Assembly (NCBI GenBank): GCA_036508635.1
Contig: DATCGY010000225.1
Span: 1 to 40,501, forward strand
Source: FEN-727 sp036508635
GTDB taxonomy: Bacteria > Actinomycetota > Geothermincolia > Fen-727 > Anoxymicrobiaceae
DNA: 40,501 nucleotides
Direction: 5' to 3'
This document shows positions 17,425 to 25,638 of the stretch, piece by piece. Under the pieces are notes generated by a model. It did no database searches, was not told the origin of the DNA, and worked only from the letters and a program-made list of their open reading frames with translations. The stretch's first letter is position 1. The number at the start of each line of letters is the position of its first letter. Position numbers and translations under genes: made by a program.

Positions 17425-17453
17425 CTTTTACCAGAAGTGGGGTTTGGAGTCAA
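17425..17453 (-). promoter_or_regulatory. Promoter of the folE-to-coaX cofactor operon
   Basis: The minus strand shows TTGACT (17448-17453), a 17-bp spacer and TAAAAG (17425-17430), preceded by TGG, an extended -10. The -35 matches consensus at five of six positions and the -10 at four of six. The predicted start near 17418 leaves a leader of about 43 bases before the TTG start of folE. Confidence 0.6.
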
Positions 17454-17487
17454 AATCGATCCTGGGGCGCGCCGGCGAATCGTAAGC

Positions 17488-19431
17488 CTATTCCGTCTGC
17501 ACCTCGGGATTTGGAGGGGTGGCGGGCTTGGGCATCCTCTTGCCCTTCACTCGCCTACTCTCCGCCTCGTCCGCCTTTTCCTTGGCCGCGATTGCCGCTT
17601 CTTCGGCCTTCTTCTCCTCGAGGAATTCCTGGTAAACCTCTTGCGGGTCTCCGTCAAGCATGCGGAGGAGCGCCTCCTTGTCGACGGTCTCTTTCTCGAT
17701 GAGTATCTTGGCGATGGTCCCGAGGCGGTCGCGTTGCTCCGTGAGGATGCGCCTGGCCTCTTCGTGCGCCTCATCAATCAGCCGGCGCACCTCTTTGTCT
17801 ATCTCGTACGCGACCTCGTCTGAGTAATTGGGCTCGGCCTGGAAATCCCGTCCCAGGAACACCTGCTCTTGCTTGTGCCCGAGCGTGATCGGTCCGAGTG
17901 CGTCGCTCATGCCGTATTCCATGACCATCTGGCGAGCCACCTTGGTCGCGCGGTCGATGTCGTTCTGGTCGCCGGTCGTAATATCGCCGAATACCATCTC
18001 TTCAGCCGTGCGGCCGCCGAGCAGCATCGCAAGCTCATCGACGAGCTCAGACTTCGTGACCAGGTATTTGTCCTCGGTCGGGAGAGTAAGTGTATATCCG
18101 AGGGACCTTCCCCTCGGAATGATCGAGATCTTGTGGACGGGGTCGGCGTTGGGAAGGGTATGCGCCACCAGGGCATGCCCGGACTCGTGGTAGGCGATTA
18201 TCTCTTTCTCTTTGTCGCTGATGAGGCGGGTCTTTTTCTCGGGGCCGGCTACGACCCTGTCGATCGCCTCTTCCAACTCGACCATGTCTATCGTCTTCTT
18301 GCCGTGGCGAGCGGAGAGAAGCGCTGCCTCGTTTACCATGTTCGCCAGGTCCGCCCCTGTAAAGCCGGGCGTGCGCCTGGCAAGCACATCGACGTCGATC
18401 CCGGGTGCGAGCGGCTTGCCCTTGGTGTGTACCCGGAGGATGGCCCTACGACCCTCGAGATCGGGACGGTCGACGACTATCTGGCGGTCGAACCTGCCGG
18501 GGCGCAACAGCGCGGGGTCGAGGATGTCGGGCCTGTTGGTGGCAGCGATCAGAATGACCCCCGCCTTGACGTCAAAGCCGTCCATCTCGACGAGCAACTG
18601 GTTGAGGGTCTGCTCGCGCTCGTCGTGGCCGCCGCCGAGACCCGCTCCACGCTGGCGTCCGACCGCGTCGATCTCATCCATAAATATTATGCAGGGGGCG
18701 TTGGCCTTCGCCTGCTCGAAAAGGTCGCGGACCCTTGCGGCACCCACGCCGACGAACATCTCGACGAAATCGGAACCCGAGATGCTGAAGAACGGCACGC
18801 CGGCCTCACCCGCTACCGCGCGAGCGAGAAGGGTCTTCCCTGAACCAGGTGGACCATACAGCAGAACGCCTCTTGGAATCTTGGCGCCGAGCGCCTGGAA
18901 CTTGGCCGGGTTCTCGAGGAACTCTTTTATCTCCATGAGCTCTTCGACGGCTTCATCGACCCCCGCGACATCGTCGAAAGTGACCTTGGGCATATCTTTG
19001 GTTATCTGGCGAGCCCGGCTCTTGCCGAAAGACATCACCCGGTTTCCCCCGCCCTGCATCTGTTGCATGAAGAACAGGATGAGACCGACCATGAGCAGGA
19101 GCGGCAGGATCTGTATGACTATCGACAGGATGCTCGTGCTGGTCTGAGGGTCGACCTCGACAGTCTTTACTTTACCGTCGAGCACCTTGGCGATATCGTA
19201 GTTCGGTGGGAAAGCCGTCTTGAACTGCTGTTTGTTCTTGAGTATGATGTCGAGCGTCTGGTCGCGATTGTGTATCTTTACGGAATCGACGCTATCGCGG
19301 TTTACCTGGTTTAGAAAATCGCTGAAAGACTCCTGCTTTGGCTGCTGGCGCCACGGCGGGTTGAGCACCAGCAGGACGATCAGGAACAGAATGACTATCC
19401 AGAATATTATGGTCTTGCCGTACTTCTTCAT
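17488..19431 (-). CDS. ftsH: ATP-dependent zinc metalloprotease FtsH
   Basis: Membrane-anchored AAA+ protease that degrades misfolded and regulatory proteins. 647 residues, normal length. TM1 is at about 6-24 (IIFWIVILFLIVLLVL) and TM2 at about 101-123, with an extracytoplasmic domain between. The AAA domain has Walker A GPPGSGKT (193-200), Walker B IIFMDEID (248-255) and the second region of homology around TNRPDILDPALLRPGRFDR. The zinc site HESGH is at 415-419. The C-terminus ends in a basic, Pro-rich tail. ATG 19429-19431 is the only sensible start, but no clear Shine-Dalgarno sequence precedes it. It follows hpt as in other Actinomycetota. Confidence 0.98.
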   Translation of the reverse strand: MKKYGKTIIFWIVILFLIVLLVLNPPWRQQPKQESFSDFLNQVNRDSVDSVKIHNRDQTLDIILKNKQQFKTAFPPNYDIAKVLDGKVKTVEVDPQTSTSILSIVIQILPLLLMVGLILFFMQQMQGGGNRVMSFGKSRARQITKDMPKVTFDDVAGVDEAVEELMEIKEFLENPAKFQALGAKIPRGVLLYGPPGSGKTLLARAVAGEAGVPFFSISGSDFVEMFVGVGAARVRDLFEQAKANAPCIIFMDEIDAVGRQRGAGLGGGHDEREQTLNQLLVEMDGFDVKAGVILIAATNRPDILDPALLRPGRFDRQIVVDRPDLEGRRAILRVHTKGKPLAPGIDVDVLARRTPGFTGADLANMVNEAALLSARHGKKTIDMVELEEAIDRVVAGPEKKTRLISDKEKEIIAYHESGHALVAHTLPNADPVHKISIIPRGRSLGYTLTLPTEDKYLVTKSELVDELAMLLGGRTAEEMVFGDITTGDQNDIDRATKVARQMVMEYGMSDALGPITLGHKQEQVFLGRDFQAEPNYSDEVAYEIDKEVRRLIDEAHEEARRILTEQRDRLGTIAKILIEKETVDKEALLRMLDGDPQEVYQEFLEEKKAEEAAIAAKEKADEAESRRVKGKRMPKPATPPNPEVQTE

Positions 19432-19458
19432 TTAATACAGTCTGCTTTGAATAAAATA

Positions 19459-19477
19459 GCCGACAGGCCGGGTCGGC
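19459..19477 (-). promoter_or_regulatory. Inverted repeat in the ftsH upstream region
   Basis: GCCGAC, seven bases, GTCGGC: a perfect six-pair dyad 28 bp upstream of the ftsH start. On the minus strand it is followed by TATTTTATT. It could be a weak terminator for hpt, a leader hairpin of ftsH, or an operator lying between TTGCCG and a -10-like TTTTAT. A separate extended -10 (TGGTAAGAT) lies near 19501-19509 on the minus strand. The sequence does not decide between these. The rest of the 318-bp gap (19432-19749) contains no credible gene. Confidence 0.35.
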
Positions 19478-19711
19478 AATCCTGTGCTCTATTACTTTCT
19501 AATCTTACCATATTCTCCGGACATCCCCTACGCGTGTCATTCGCAACCGCGCCACTCATTCTTACGCCTCGTCCAGAGGCCCGATCGGGTACACGGTAGA
19601 TTTTCCCTCACCAGAAGCCCGTCGATCAATGATATGGCTCATCCCCGGCCTGGCCTCCCCCTGGAGTAGTCTCCCCGCGTTGAGCCGGGTCTCTCAAGCC
19701 CGGGTGCTGCT

Positions 19712-19745
19712 CCTCCCCTCTAGGGAGAGCCGGTAAGAGGGGAGG
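19712..19745. repeat. Intergenic palindromic repeat just after hpt, copy 3
   Basis: CCTCCCCTC (19712-19720) and GAGGGGAGG (19737-19745) form a perfect nine-pair stem with a 16-base loop that itself contains TAGGGAGAG. It begins five bases after the hpt stop codon on the minus strand. No U-tract follows, so it is not a classic intrinsic terminator, though it could stabilise the 3' end of the transcript. It belongs with the palindromes at 8821, 13645 and 35631. Confidence 0.5.
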
Positions 19746-19749
19746 TCGC

Positions 19750-20280
19750 CTATTTCTTGATGGTGGCGATGTATGGGAGGTTCCGGTAGCGCTCGTTGAA
19801 GTCCAGGCCGTAGCCGACCACGAACACATCGGGGATGCTGAACCCCTCGTACTTGATGGGAATATCGACCTTGTTCTCGGTGCGTTTGTTCAGCAGCGCG
19901 CAGATCTCGACCGATTCGGCACTCCTGCCGGCGAGATTTCGCTGAAGGTAGTTGAGCGTGAGGCCCGTATCGATGATATCTTCGACGATGACCACGTGCC
20001 TGCCCGTGATCTCCGAGTCCAGGTCCTTGCGGATTCGGACCACTCCGGAAGTCTTGGTCGAGGACCCGTAGCTGGCCAGTGCCATGAAGTCAAACTCCAT
20101 CGGGATATCTATGCGCCTTGCGAGGTCCGCAAGGAAGATAAAAGCGCCCTTGAGGATGCCGATAAGCAGAAACGGCGCCCTGTCGACGTAATCTTCGCTG
20201 ATCCGCCTTGCCAGTTCAGTGACTTTCGCCTGAATCTGTTCCTCCGTGAAGAGGATCTTCTCTATCTCGTTGTCAGCCAA
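19750..20280 (-). CDS. hpt: Hypoxanthine phosphoribosyltransferase
   Basis: Salvages hypoxanthine and guanine with PRPP to IMP and GMP. 176 residues, the standard bacterial length. The start is TTG at 20278-20280. LLIGILKGAFIFLADLARRI is the first conserved segment. The PRPP-binding loop is VVIVEDIIDTGLTL at 96-109, and DVFVVGYGLDFNERYRNLPY is the C-terminal purine-binding segment. It lies 62 bp after tilS, the usual actinobacterial and Firmicute neighbour. Confidence 0.96.
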   Translation of the reverse strand: MADNEIEKILFTEEQIQAKVTELARRISEDYVDRAPFLLIGILKGAFIFLADLARRIDIPMEFDFMALASYGSSTKTSGVVRIRKDLDSEITGRHVVIVEDIIDTGLTLNYLQRNLAGRSAESVEICALLNKRTENKVDIPIKYEGFSIPDVFVVGYGLDFNERYRNLPYIATIKK

Positions 20281-20342
20281 CTCAGCCCCCAGTATTGATC
20301 GGTCCAGTGGCAGGGCGCGAACTCACGCCCGCGCACATCATA

Positions 20343-21755
20343 TTAGCCGGGAGGCCGCATAATCAACATGATCGCTTCGGTATCTTCATGTCTGAGTCGA
20401 AAACGCTCATCCAACCTGTGTCCGGCGACCCATACCACCTCTCCGCCCGACAATATGACCGGGCAGAGCTTCCGGCGTGCCCTGGGAAGCTTCTCGTCGA
20501 TGAAGAAGTCCTTCAGCTTTCGCGCGCCGGGTGCGCCCAGCGGCCGAAACCTGTCGCCGGGACGGGGAGCCCTTACCTCGAGAGGCGTTTTCGCGTCGGG
20601 CCTGATGTACTCGGCGTCGGGGCTGGGATCGAAGGCGACCTCATCCCGTGCGACCACTCGCGCCTCTATCACCACTCCGGCCCCCGGAATCGCGACGCTG
20701 CCCGGCACCTCGAGCGTCGCGGGAATGAATGCTTCGCCCTCACTTACGCCATCGAGACCCGCCACCAGGCGCATCACCAGTTCGCCGTACTCCCTCTCGA
20801 TCGTGACGGGTCCGGGCAGATCCAGCTTCGCCCCGGAGTTGCCGGCGGCGACTTTTTCGAGGACGTCGACGACGTGGCGCCATGCCAGGTTGGGCTCATC
20901 GGGCATAAGCCGTCGCCATGCCTCACGTACGACGCACCGCTGCATTGCGGGATGCAGGGAAGAGAGCCCTTCGACGCTCAGCCTGATCTCGTCGTCGAAC
21001 GCTCGACCAACCGCTTCAAACGCCTGGACGGACTGCCCGAGCATGTAGTCACGATCTATCGCGAGAGATTCGACCTCTCTCAGGATCACGTCTTTGACCG
21101 CCTCGCCGAACTCCACAGCCATGAACGGCACCATGGAGTGACGCACGTGGTTTCGCAGGTAGGACCTGTCGAGGTTGCTCGAATCGTTCCTCGGGGTCAC
21201 ACCCATCGATGCGCAGTACTCCTCGATCTCGTGGCGCCGGACGTTGATGAGCGGCCGGATGAACGGCATGGAGACAGGCGGGATGCCCGCCAGGCCGGTG
21301 AGACCTGCTCCCTGTATCACGCGCATCAGGAAAGTCTCCACCTGGTCGTCGGCGTTGTGGCCGGTCGCAATGCGGTCAGCGCCGATCTCTTCAGCGAAAC
21401 TCTCCAGAAGTCCCAGCCGCACCCGTCGCGCCGCGTCCTGGGGCGACCGGCCGGATTCGCCCGCTTCCGACCGGACATCGACCGCGACCGACCTCACCGG
21501 CACATCGAGACACCGGGCAAGCTCCTCGACGAAGCGCGCATCCGCAGCCGACTCCTCTCCTCGGAGCATGTGGTCCAGGTGAAAGACGCTGAGCTCGAGC
21601 CTCATGGACTCCGCGATGTCATGAAGGAAAAGTAGAAGTGCGACTGAATCGGGTCCACCCGACACCGCCACCACCAGCCGCTCGCCGCCAACGAGCATAC
21701 CGTACTGCTCTATGGTCGCGGACGCGGCGTCCCGAAGGTTGCATTCAGACCGCAT
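20343..21755 (-). CDS. tilS: tRNA(Ile)-lysidine synthase
   Basis: Attaches lysine to C34 of the tRNA-Ile that decodes AUA. 470 residues. The N-terminal PP-loop ATPase has VVAVSGGPDSVALLLFL (SGGPDS at 32-37), HLDHMLRGEESAADARFVEE and IATGHNADDQVETFLMRVI. The C-terminal TilS domain ends with the signature around RPGDRFRPLGAPGARKLKDF and VVWVAGHRLDERFR. ATG 21753-21755 has AAAGGT seven bases upstream. It is followed by hpt and ftsH as in many Gram-positive genomes. Confidence 0.96.
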   Translation of the reverse strand: MRSECNLRDAASATIEQYGMLVGGERLVVAVSGGPDSVALLLFLHDIAESMRLELSVFHLDHMLRGEESAADARFVEELARCLDVPVRSVAVDVRSEAGESGRSPQDAARRVRLGLLESFAEEIGADRIATGHNADDQVETFLMRVIQGAGLTGLAGIPPVSMPFIRPLINVRRHEIEEYCASMGVTPRNDSSNLDRSYLRNHVRHSMVPFMAVEFGEAVKDVILREVESLAIDRDYMLGQSVQAFEAVGRAFDDEIRLSVEGLSSLHPAMQRCVVREAWRRLMPDEPNLAWRHVVDVLEKVAAGNSGAKLDLPGPVTIEREYGELVMRLVAGLDGVSEGEAFIPATLEVPGSVAIPGAGVVIEARVVARDEVAFDPSPDAEYIRPDAKTPLEVRAPRPGDRFRPLGAPGARKLKDFFIDEKLPRARRKLCPVILSGGEVVWVAGHRLDERFRLRHEDTEAIMLIMRPPG

Positions 21756-21803
21756 TGAAAAGACCTTTCACCAGACCCACGTTAAGTGCCTTAACCGCCT
21801 CGT

Positions 21804-22961
21804 TCAATCGCCGGAGGGTTTCCCCTGCATTTGAGTGCCGTTGATGAAGCCGCGAGCGCCCGTTACCGTCATGGACGTGCCCAGCCCGCTCGAGTAACCG
21901 GCAATGGTCGACAGCCATGCCGCCGCCGGAGCCCCCGACATGATCACTGGATGGTAACCGCTGATGACGGTGGGAACGACCTTGGCTTGGACCAGGCCGT
22001 TCGGGTCGAACATCGCGACCAGCGTGAGCGTCTTGCCCGATATCTCGCGTGGGGGGCTGAAGACGTAGTTTCCCATGCTGTAGGCGATGAGGCGGTTCTT
22101 GTACACCTCGAACCCCTGCACGACGTGCGGATGATGTCCCAGCACCAGGTCCGCTCCGCTGTCTATCGCGAGGTGAGCCAAACTTCGCTGCTCCTCGTTG
22201 GGCGCGGTCGCCAGCTCGATCCCCCAGTGGAAAGAAGCGATGACCAGGTCAGCTTTCGACCGTGCCGCTTTTATGGCATCCACAACACGCTGGCGGTCGG
22301 TGGTAGTCGCGCAACCCGGGCTTGATGCCGTCGCCGGCCAGCCGTCAGGTATGACCCCCGTAAACGCGACGAACGCCGCTTTCCTGCCGCCCGATTCGAG
22401 CACCGATGGAGAGTACGCCTCGGCGGCATTATTGCCGGCTCCACACCATGCCACCCCGGCCTGCTTGAGATGCGCAAGGGTATCGAGGAACGCCGTGGTT
22501 CCATAATCCTTGGAGTGGTTGTTCGCCAGCGATACCATCTTGATGCCGCCGTCGACGAGCGCCTGCGCGGAACCGGGCGGCCCGCGAAACGTATACTCCT
22601 TGCCGCCCACTGGAGAGCCCCCGGATGAGATACAGCACTCGAGGTTCACGAACGAGAAATCGGTGCCGTGGAATATTTCTTGCACGTTCTCGAACGGGTA
22701 TCCCATTCCGTTGGCGTCGAGGGAGGGCGTGACACCGTCGCCGAAGTTGACGTCACCTCCGGCGGAGATCGTCATCATCCGCTTAACGCCGAGGTTACTC
22801 GCGAGCTTCCGCAGTGTTTCGCCGAGAGGCGGGCTCGTGCTGGACTTGCTCTGTGCTCCCCCACACCCGACCGACATGAGCGCCACAACAGTTATTGCTA
22901 CAAGGCCGATAGCTATGAACGTCCTGTTAGCATATCTCGCTTCAACCAATGCTCTCTCCAT
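21804..22961 (-). CDS. CapA-family metallophosphatase-like lipoprotein
   Basis: About 385 residues. The N-terminus has a hydrophobic segment (TFIAIGLVAITVVALMSVGC) ending in a lipobox-like Cys, so export and lipid anchoring are likely. The mature part belongs to the CapA/PgsA family of calcineurin-like folds. It shows SAGGDVNFGDGVTPSLDANG, FVNLECCIS, MVSLANNHSKDYG, ASFHWGIEL and LVLGHHPHVVQGFEVYK, with the metal-binding Asp, Asn and His residues. Relatives take part in poly-gamma-glutamate or capsule export, but single copies like this one are of unknown role. ATG 22959-22961 has AGAGAG five bases upstream; an in-frame GTG lies two codons earlier. No capB or capC is adjacent. Confidence 0.85.
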   Translation of the reverse strand: MERALVEARYANRTFIAIGLVAITVVALMSVGCGGAQSKSSTSPPLGETLRKLASNLGVKRMMTISAGGDVNFGDGVTPSLDANGMGYPFENVQEIFHGTDFSFVNLECCISSGGSPVGGKEYTFRGPPGSAQALVDGGIKMVSLANNHSKDYGTTAFLDTLAHLKQAGVAWCGAGNNAAEAYSPSVLESGGRKAAFVAFTGVIPDGWPATASSPGCATTTDRQRVVDAIKAARSKADLVIASFHWGIELATAPNEEQRSLAHLAIDSGADLVLGHHPHVVQGFEVYKNRLIAYSMGNYVFSPPREISGKTLTLVAMFDPNGLVQAKVVPTVISGYHPVIMSGAPAAAWLSTIAGYSSGLGTSMTVTGARGFINGTQMQGKPSGD

Positions 22962-22983
22962 TTTCACTCTCTTAACAATCGTA

Positions 22984-23013
22984 ACGATACGTTCTATTCA
23001 TCTCATGATTCAA
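22984..23013 (-). promoter_or_regulatory. Possible promoter of the capA-like gene
   Basis: On the minus strand TTGAAT (23008-23013), an 18-bp spacer and TATCGT (22984-22989) each match consensus at four of six positions. The inferred start leaves a leader of about 20 bases before the ATG. The match is modest. Confidence 0.3.
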
Positions 23014-23042
23014 GCAAGGGCGGGCGTATAACTTGTTTGGCG

Positions 23043-23066
23043 TGGAGCCGGCGAGGGATACGAACC
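23043..23066 (-). repeat. Degenerate copy of the tRNA-Thr 3' end, direct repeat
   Basis: On the minus strand GGTTCGTATCC-CTCGCCGGCTCCA repeats the T-arm, acceptor strand and CCA of the tRNA-Thr gene at 23273-23297, in the same orientation, with one base missing and one changed. No tRNA body precedes it, so it is not a gene. Together with the tRNA it brackets about 207 bp of palindromic sequence, as attachment-site repeats do. Confidence 0.6.
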
Positions 23067-23229
23067 GTCGCTCGGGTGGTCGCTGTCGGTACAGGTTCGG
23101 GGGAAGTGGTTGCTCCCTCGCTTCACCAGGGGGAACTCCGTCCCCCCTAGGTCGCTCGCTTGCGCTCGCTGTACCCCCCTTGTTTGATTCTGGGGGGAGT
23201 ACTCCCCCCGGAAATAACATAGCCCCCCG
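23067..23229. repeat. Palindrome-rich non-coding cassette
   Basis: The stretch contains GGGGGA/TCCCCC around 23129-23146, the dyad CGCTCGCTTGCGCTCGCT at 23153-23170, and a perfect 18-bp palindrome GGGGGGAGTACTCCCCCC at 23192-23209. A short reading frame crosses it, but its codons follow the repeats and it has no ribosome-binding site. I see no gene. It looks like a miniature mobile or repeat element. Confidence 0.5.
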
Positions 23230-23249
23230 GGTTCGAATCCGCTCGCCGG
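23230..23249 (+). repeat. Inverted 20-bp copy of the tRNA-Thr T-arm and acceptor strand
   Basis: GGTTCGAATCCGCTCGCCGG on the plus strand is an exact copy, in inverted orientation, of the tRNA-Thr sequence at 23278-23297 (28 bp apart). A transcript that runs past the tRNA would carry a perfect antisense of the tRNA's 3' half. Confidence 0.85.
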
Positions 23250-23272
23250 GAGGCGTGGTTAATATTTGAGGC

Positions 23273-23348
23273 TGGAGCCGGCGAGCGGATTCGAACCGCT
23301 GACCTGCTCATTACGAGTGAGCCGCTCTACCGACTGAGCTACACCGGC
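23273..23348 (-). tRNA. tRNA-Thr, anticodon CGT
   Basis: A 76-base cloverleaf with encoded CCA. The acceptor strand GCCGGTG pairs with CGCCGGC (one G-U pair). The D-arm contains TAGCTCAGTCGGTAGAGC. The anticodon arm GCTCA-CTCGTAA-TGAGC gives anticodon CGT. The T-arm is AGCGG-TTCGAAT-CCGCT. CGT reads ACG codons. The gene follows the porB stop by 94 bp on the same strand. Its 3' end is repeated twice within the next 230 bp. Confidence 0.97.
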
Positions 23349-23442
23349 TTATCGATTCTCTGGAGGGCGAGCGCCCTTTCGAGAAGTCATAGAAAGATTA
23401 CCATTATCCGCGCGATGGGGAAACCATGACCGACCCGAATCA

Positions 23443-24375
23443 TCAAATATACTCGGGCACCCAGCCCTGGAGCCTGCGGATTGACTCGGAGACCTCTTTC
23501 TCGAGCATGTCTTCGGCTTCCTGGCCTCCCTCGCTCTGAAGGACCTCGCGGAACCTGCCCTGTATCTCGAGATACTCTTTGACGGGCTTGCGCTTGACCC
23601 TGCCTTCGAGGATCCGCTTGGTGGTCGAGGTGAACCTCGTCTCGCCGTCCTCGTGCTCGTACAGGAGCCACATGCCACTCTGGACTGCCATACGGCTGAC
23701 CTCGATCATCTGGCTTGGTGGGAACTTCCAGCCAGGCGGGCACGGAGCAAGAATCTCGATGTACTTGGTGCCCCGTATCTCTTTTGCCTTGAGCATCTTC
23801 TGGTAGAAATCGAGCGGATACGCAAGAGAGGCCGTCGCCACGTACGGAATGCGATGGGCGATCATGATCTGGGCGATGTCTTTGCGATGTTGAGCCTTAC
23901 CGCCGGGAGTCGTCGTCGTCCACGCGCCTAGCGGCGTCGCGCCCGAGCGCTGGGTCCCGGTGTTGGAGTACATCTCATTGTTGTAGCAGACGTAGATGAA
24001 GTCTGTCTCACGCTCGGCCGCGCCGGAGAGAGACTGGATGCCGATGTCGTACGTCCCGCCGTCGCCGGCCCATACAAGCACCGTCGGCTCCTCTTCGAGT
24101 TCTCCCTTCTTGACCAGGGCTTTGACGCCCGCGGAAACACCCGAGGCGGCGGCCCCGCCCGTGGCGAAAGCCGTGTTCATGAGGGGCAGGTCGATCGATG
24201 AGTGCGGGTACGAGCCCTGGAGCACCGAGGTGCACGATGCCACCACGACGAGTATTGTATTCTTCCCCAGCGCCTTGAAGGCGATGCGGAGCGCGAGGCT
24301 CGAAGGGCAGCCCTGGCACGCTACACTGCCGGCCAGGAATAGCTCTTCTTCTGAAAGGTCGCTTAGCTTAACCAT
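23443..24375 (-). CDS. porB: Pyruvate:ferredoxin oxidoreductase, beta subunit
   Basis: Thiamine-pyrophosphate-binding subunit (310 aa) of a four-subunit 2-oxoacid:ferredoxin oxidoreductase that interconverts pyruvate with acetyl-CoA, CO2 and reduced ferredoxin. Cys20 and Cys23 (ACQGCPSSLALR), Cys48 (VVASCTSVL) and the Cys in LAPCPPGW are where the 4Fe-4S ligands lie in this family. The TPP motif is GDGGTYDIGIQSLSGAAER followed by NNEMYSNTGTQRSGATPLGA. The NTGTQRSG and CPPGW stretches favour pyruvate over 2-oxoglutarate or aromatic substrates. The start is ATG 24373-24375 with GAGGT upstream. It is the last gene of the por operon. Confidence 0.95.
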   Translation of the reverse strand: MVKLSDLSEEELFLAGSVACQGCPSSLALRIAFKALGKNTILVVVASCTSVLQGSYPHSSIDLPLMNTAFATGGAAASGVSAGVKALVKKGELEEEPTVLVWAGDGGTYDIGIQSLSGAAERETDFIYVCYNNEMYSNTGTQRSGATPLGAWTTTTPGGKAQHRKDIAQIMIAHRIPYVATASLAYPLDFYQKMLKAKEIRGTKYIEILAPCPPGWKFPPSQMIEVSRMAVQSGMWLLYEHEDGETRFTSTTKRILEGRVKRKPVKEYLEIQGRFREVLQSEGGQEAEDMLEKEVSESIRRLQGWVPEYI

Positions 24376-24423
24376 CTTTACCTCGAATCATCGCGGCCGC
24401 GCCCACCGGCGCTTTCCGCCGCG

Positions 24424-25638
24424 CTAAGAATCCAGCAGTTCCTCGAATTCGCAGAGCAACTCACGTGTTACCTCGTGCGCTTGTGTTATATGCTTATCTC
24501 CCCAGGTGATCTCATCGAGCTCACCTTTCCAGGCCTTCCGCACGTTTTCGGCGATAAGCTCGTGCGTGACATCGCGACCGCCGATCCCTACTATCAGGTT
24601 TCGCACGGGTTCCGAGCTATGGCCGTACAGTGCGGCCTTGACCTCGGTGAAGAGCGCGCCCTCCATGCCGTACGAATAGTCGCGGTCTATCACCAGCAGG
24701 CCTTCTCGCCCGGCACAGCACTTGCGGATCTCGTCGATGGGGAACGGCCTGAAGAACCTCACCCTCAACAGCCCGGCCGCTTTGCCCTCTTTGCGAAGCG
24801 CGTCAACGGCCACCCTGCTCTCGGCTGCGAGGCTCCCCATCGCAACGATGAGGAACTCGGAGTTGTCGAGCATGTAGCCCTCGACCATCGCGCCGTGGTA
24901 TCGGCCGAACATGTCACGGAACTCGTCCGCCGTCTTTTGGATCACGGCGCGGGCGCTTTCCTGCCCGAGTTGCATCGACTGTCTGGTCTCGCTGAAATCG
25001 ACGGGGTAGACGACGGAACCGTGCGTGACCGGCTTCCTCGTGTCGAGCTTCCACAGCGGCTTGTATGGTGGCAGGAAACGCGCGACCTCTTCCCTGGACG
25101 GGATGTCGGCGTCCATGTACGTATGAGATAGCACGAACGCGTCGAGGTTGAGCATCAACGGCAGCAGCACCGAATGGTCCTCGGTGATGCGGAAAGCCTG
25201 GATTACCGTATCCACTGTCTCCTGGTGGCTCGCGACGTACGCCTGCAGCCACCCGGTGTCCCTCTGGCTTATGGAGTCCTGGTGGTCGCACCAGATGTTC
25301 CAGCCGGGCCCAAGCGCGCGGTTTACGTTAGCCATCACGACCGGCACGCGTATGCCGGCGGCGTAGTGAAGCATCTCGTGCATGTATGCGAGCCCGTGCG
25401 AGCTCGTCGCCGAGAAAGCCCTCGCCCCGGTCAGCGATGCCGAGATCATCGCGGCGCACGCGCTGTGCTCGGACTCGACGGGTATGTATTCGGCGTCCAT
25501 CTTGCCTTCGGCGATCAGGTCCGCGACTTTTTCGATTATCTGTGTCTGGGGCGTGATCGGATATGCCGGCACGACCTCGACGGCTGCCGCGTTAGCGGCG
25601 AGAGCGACAAGGTGGTTGCCTGTCTCGAGCAGCCTCAC
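24424..25638 (-). CDS. porA: Pyruvate:ferredoxin oxidoreductase, alpha subunit
   Basis: Alpha subunit (404 aa), containing the pyrimidine-binding domain. Signatures are VVPAYPITPQTQIIEKVADL, YIPVESEHSACAAMISASLT, GARAFSATSSHGLAYMHEML and NVNRALGPGWNIWCDHQDS, all typical of PorA. The C-terminal part has AMGSLAAESRVAVDALRKEG and RVRFFRPFP. The start is GTG 25636-25638, overlapping the porD stop as GTGA, with GGAGG just upstream. Separate alpha, beta, gamma and delta genes are the archaeal and anaerobe arrangement, in contrast to the fused clostridial enzyme. Confidence 0.95.
   Translation of the reverse strand: MRLLETGNHLVALAANAAAVEVVPAYPITPQTQIIEKVADLIAEGKMDAEYIPVESEHSACAAMISASLTGARAFSATSSHGLAYMHEMLHYAAGIRVPVVMANVNRALGPGWNIWCDHQDSISQRDTGWLQAYVASHQETVDTVIQAFRITEDHSVLLPLMLNLDAFVLSHTYMDADIPSREEVARFLPPYKPLWKLDTRKPVTHGSVVYPVDFSETRQSMQLGQESARAVIQKTADEFRDMFGRYHGAMVEGYMLDNSEFLIVAMGSLAAESRVAVDALRKEGKAAGLLRVRFFRPFPIDEIRKCCAGREGLLVIDRDYSYGMEGALFTEVKAALYGHSSEPVRNLIVGIGGRDVTHELIAENVRKAWKGELDEITWGDKHITQAHEVTRELLCEFEELLDS

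Noticed and set aside
23043..23066. Possible second tRNA gene
   Set aside because: Only the T-arm and acceptor strand are present; there is no matching 5' acceptor strand or anticodon arm upstream, and the T-stem has a mismatch.
22972..23220. 82-codon open frame across the palindromic cassette
   Set aside because: The translation follows the repeats, it has no good ribosome-binding site, and it resembles no protein I recognise.
23230..23249. Possible plus-strand tRNA ending here
   Set aside because: The sequence before it on the plus strand is a palindrome, not a tRNA body, and no CCA follows.
23365..23376. GGGCGAGCGCCC dyad between porB and tRNA-Thr as a terminator
   Set aside because: The stem is only five pairs with a two-base loop and no U-tract follows on the minus strand.
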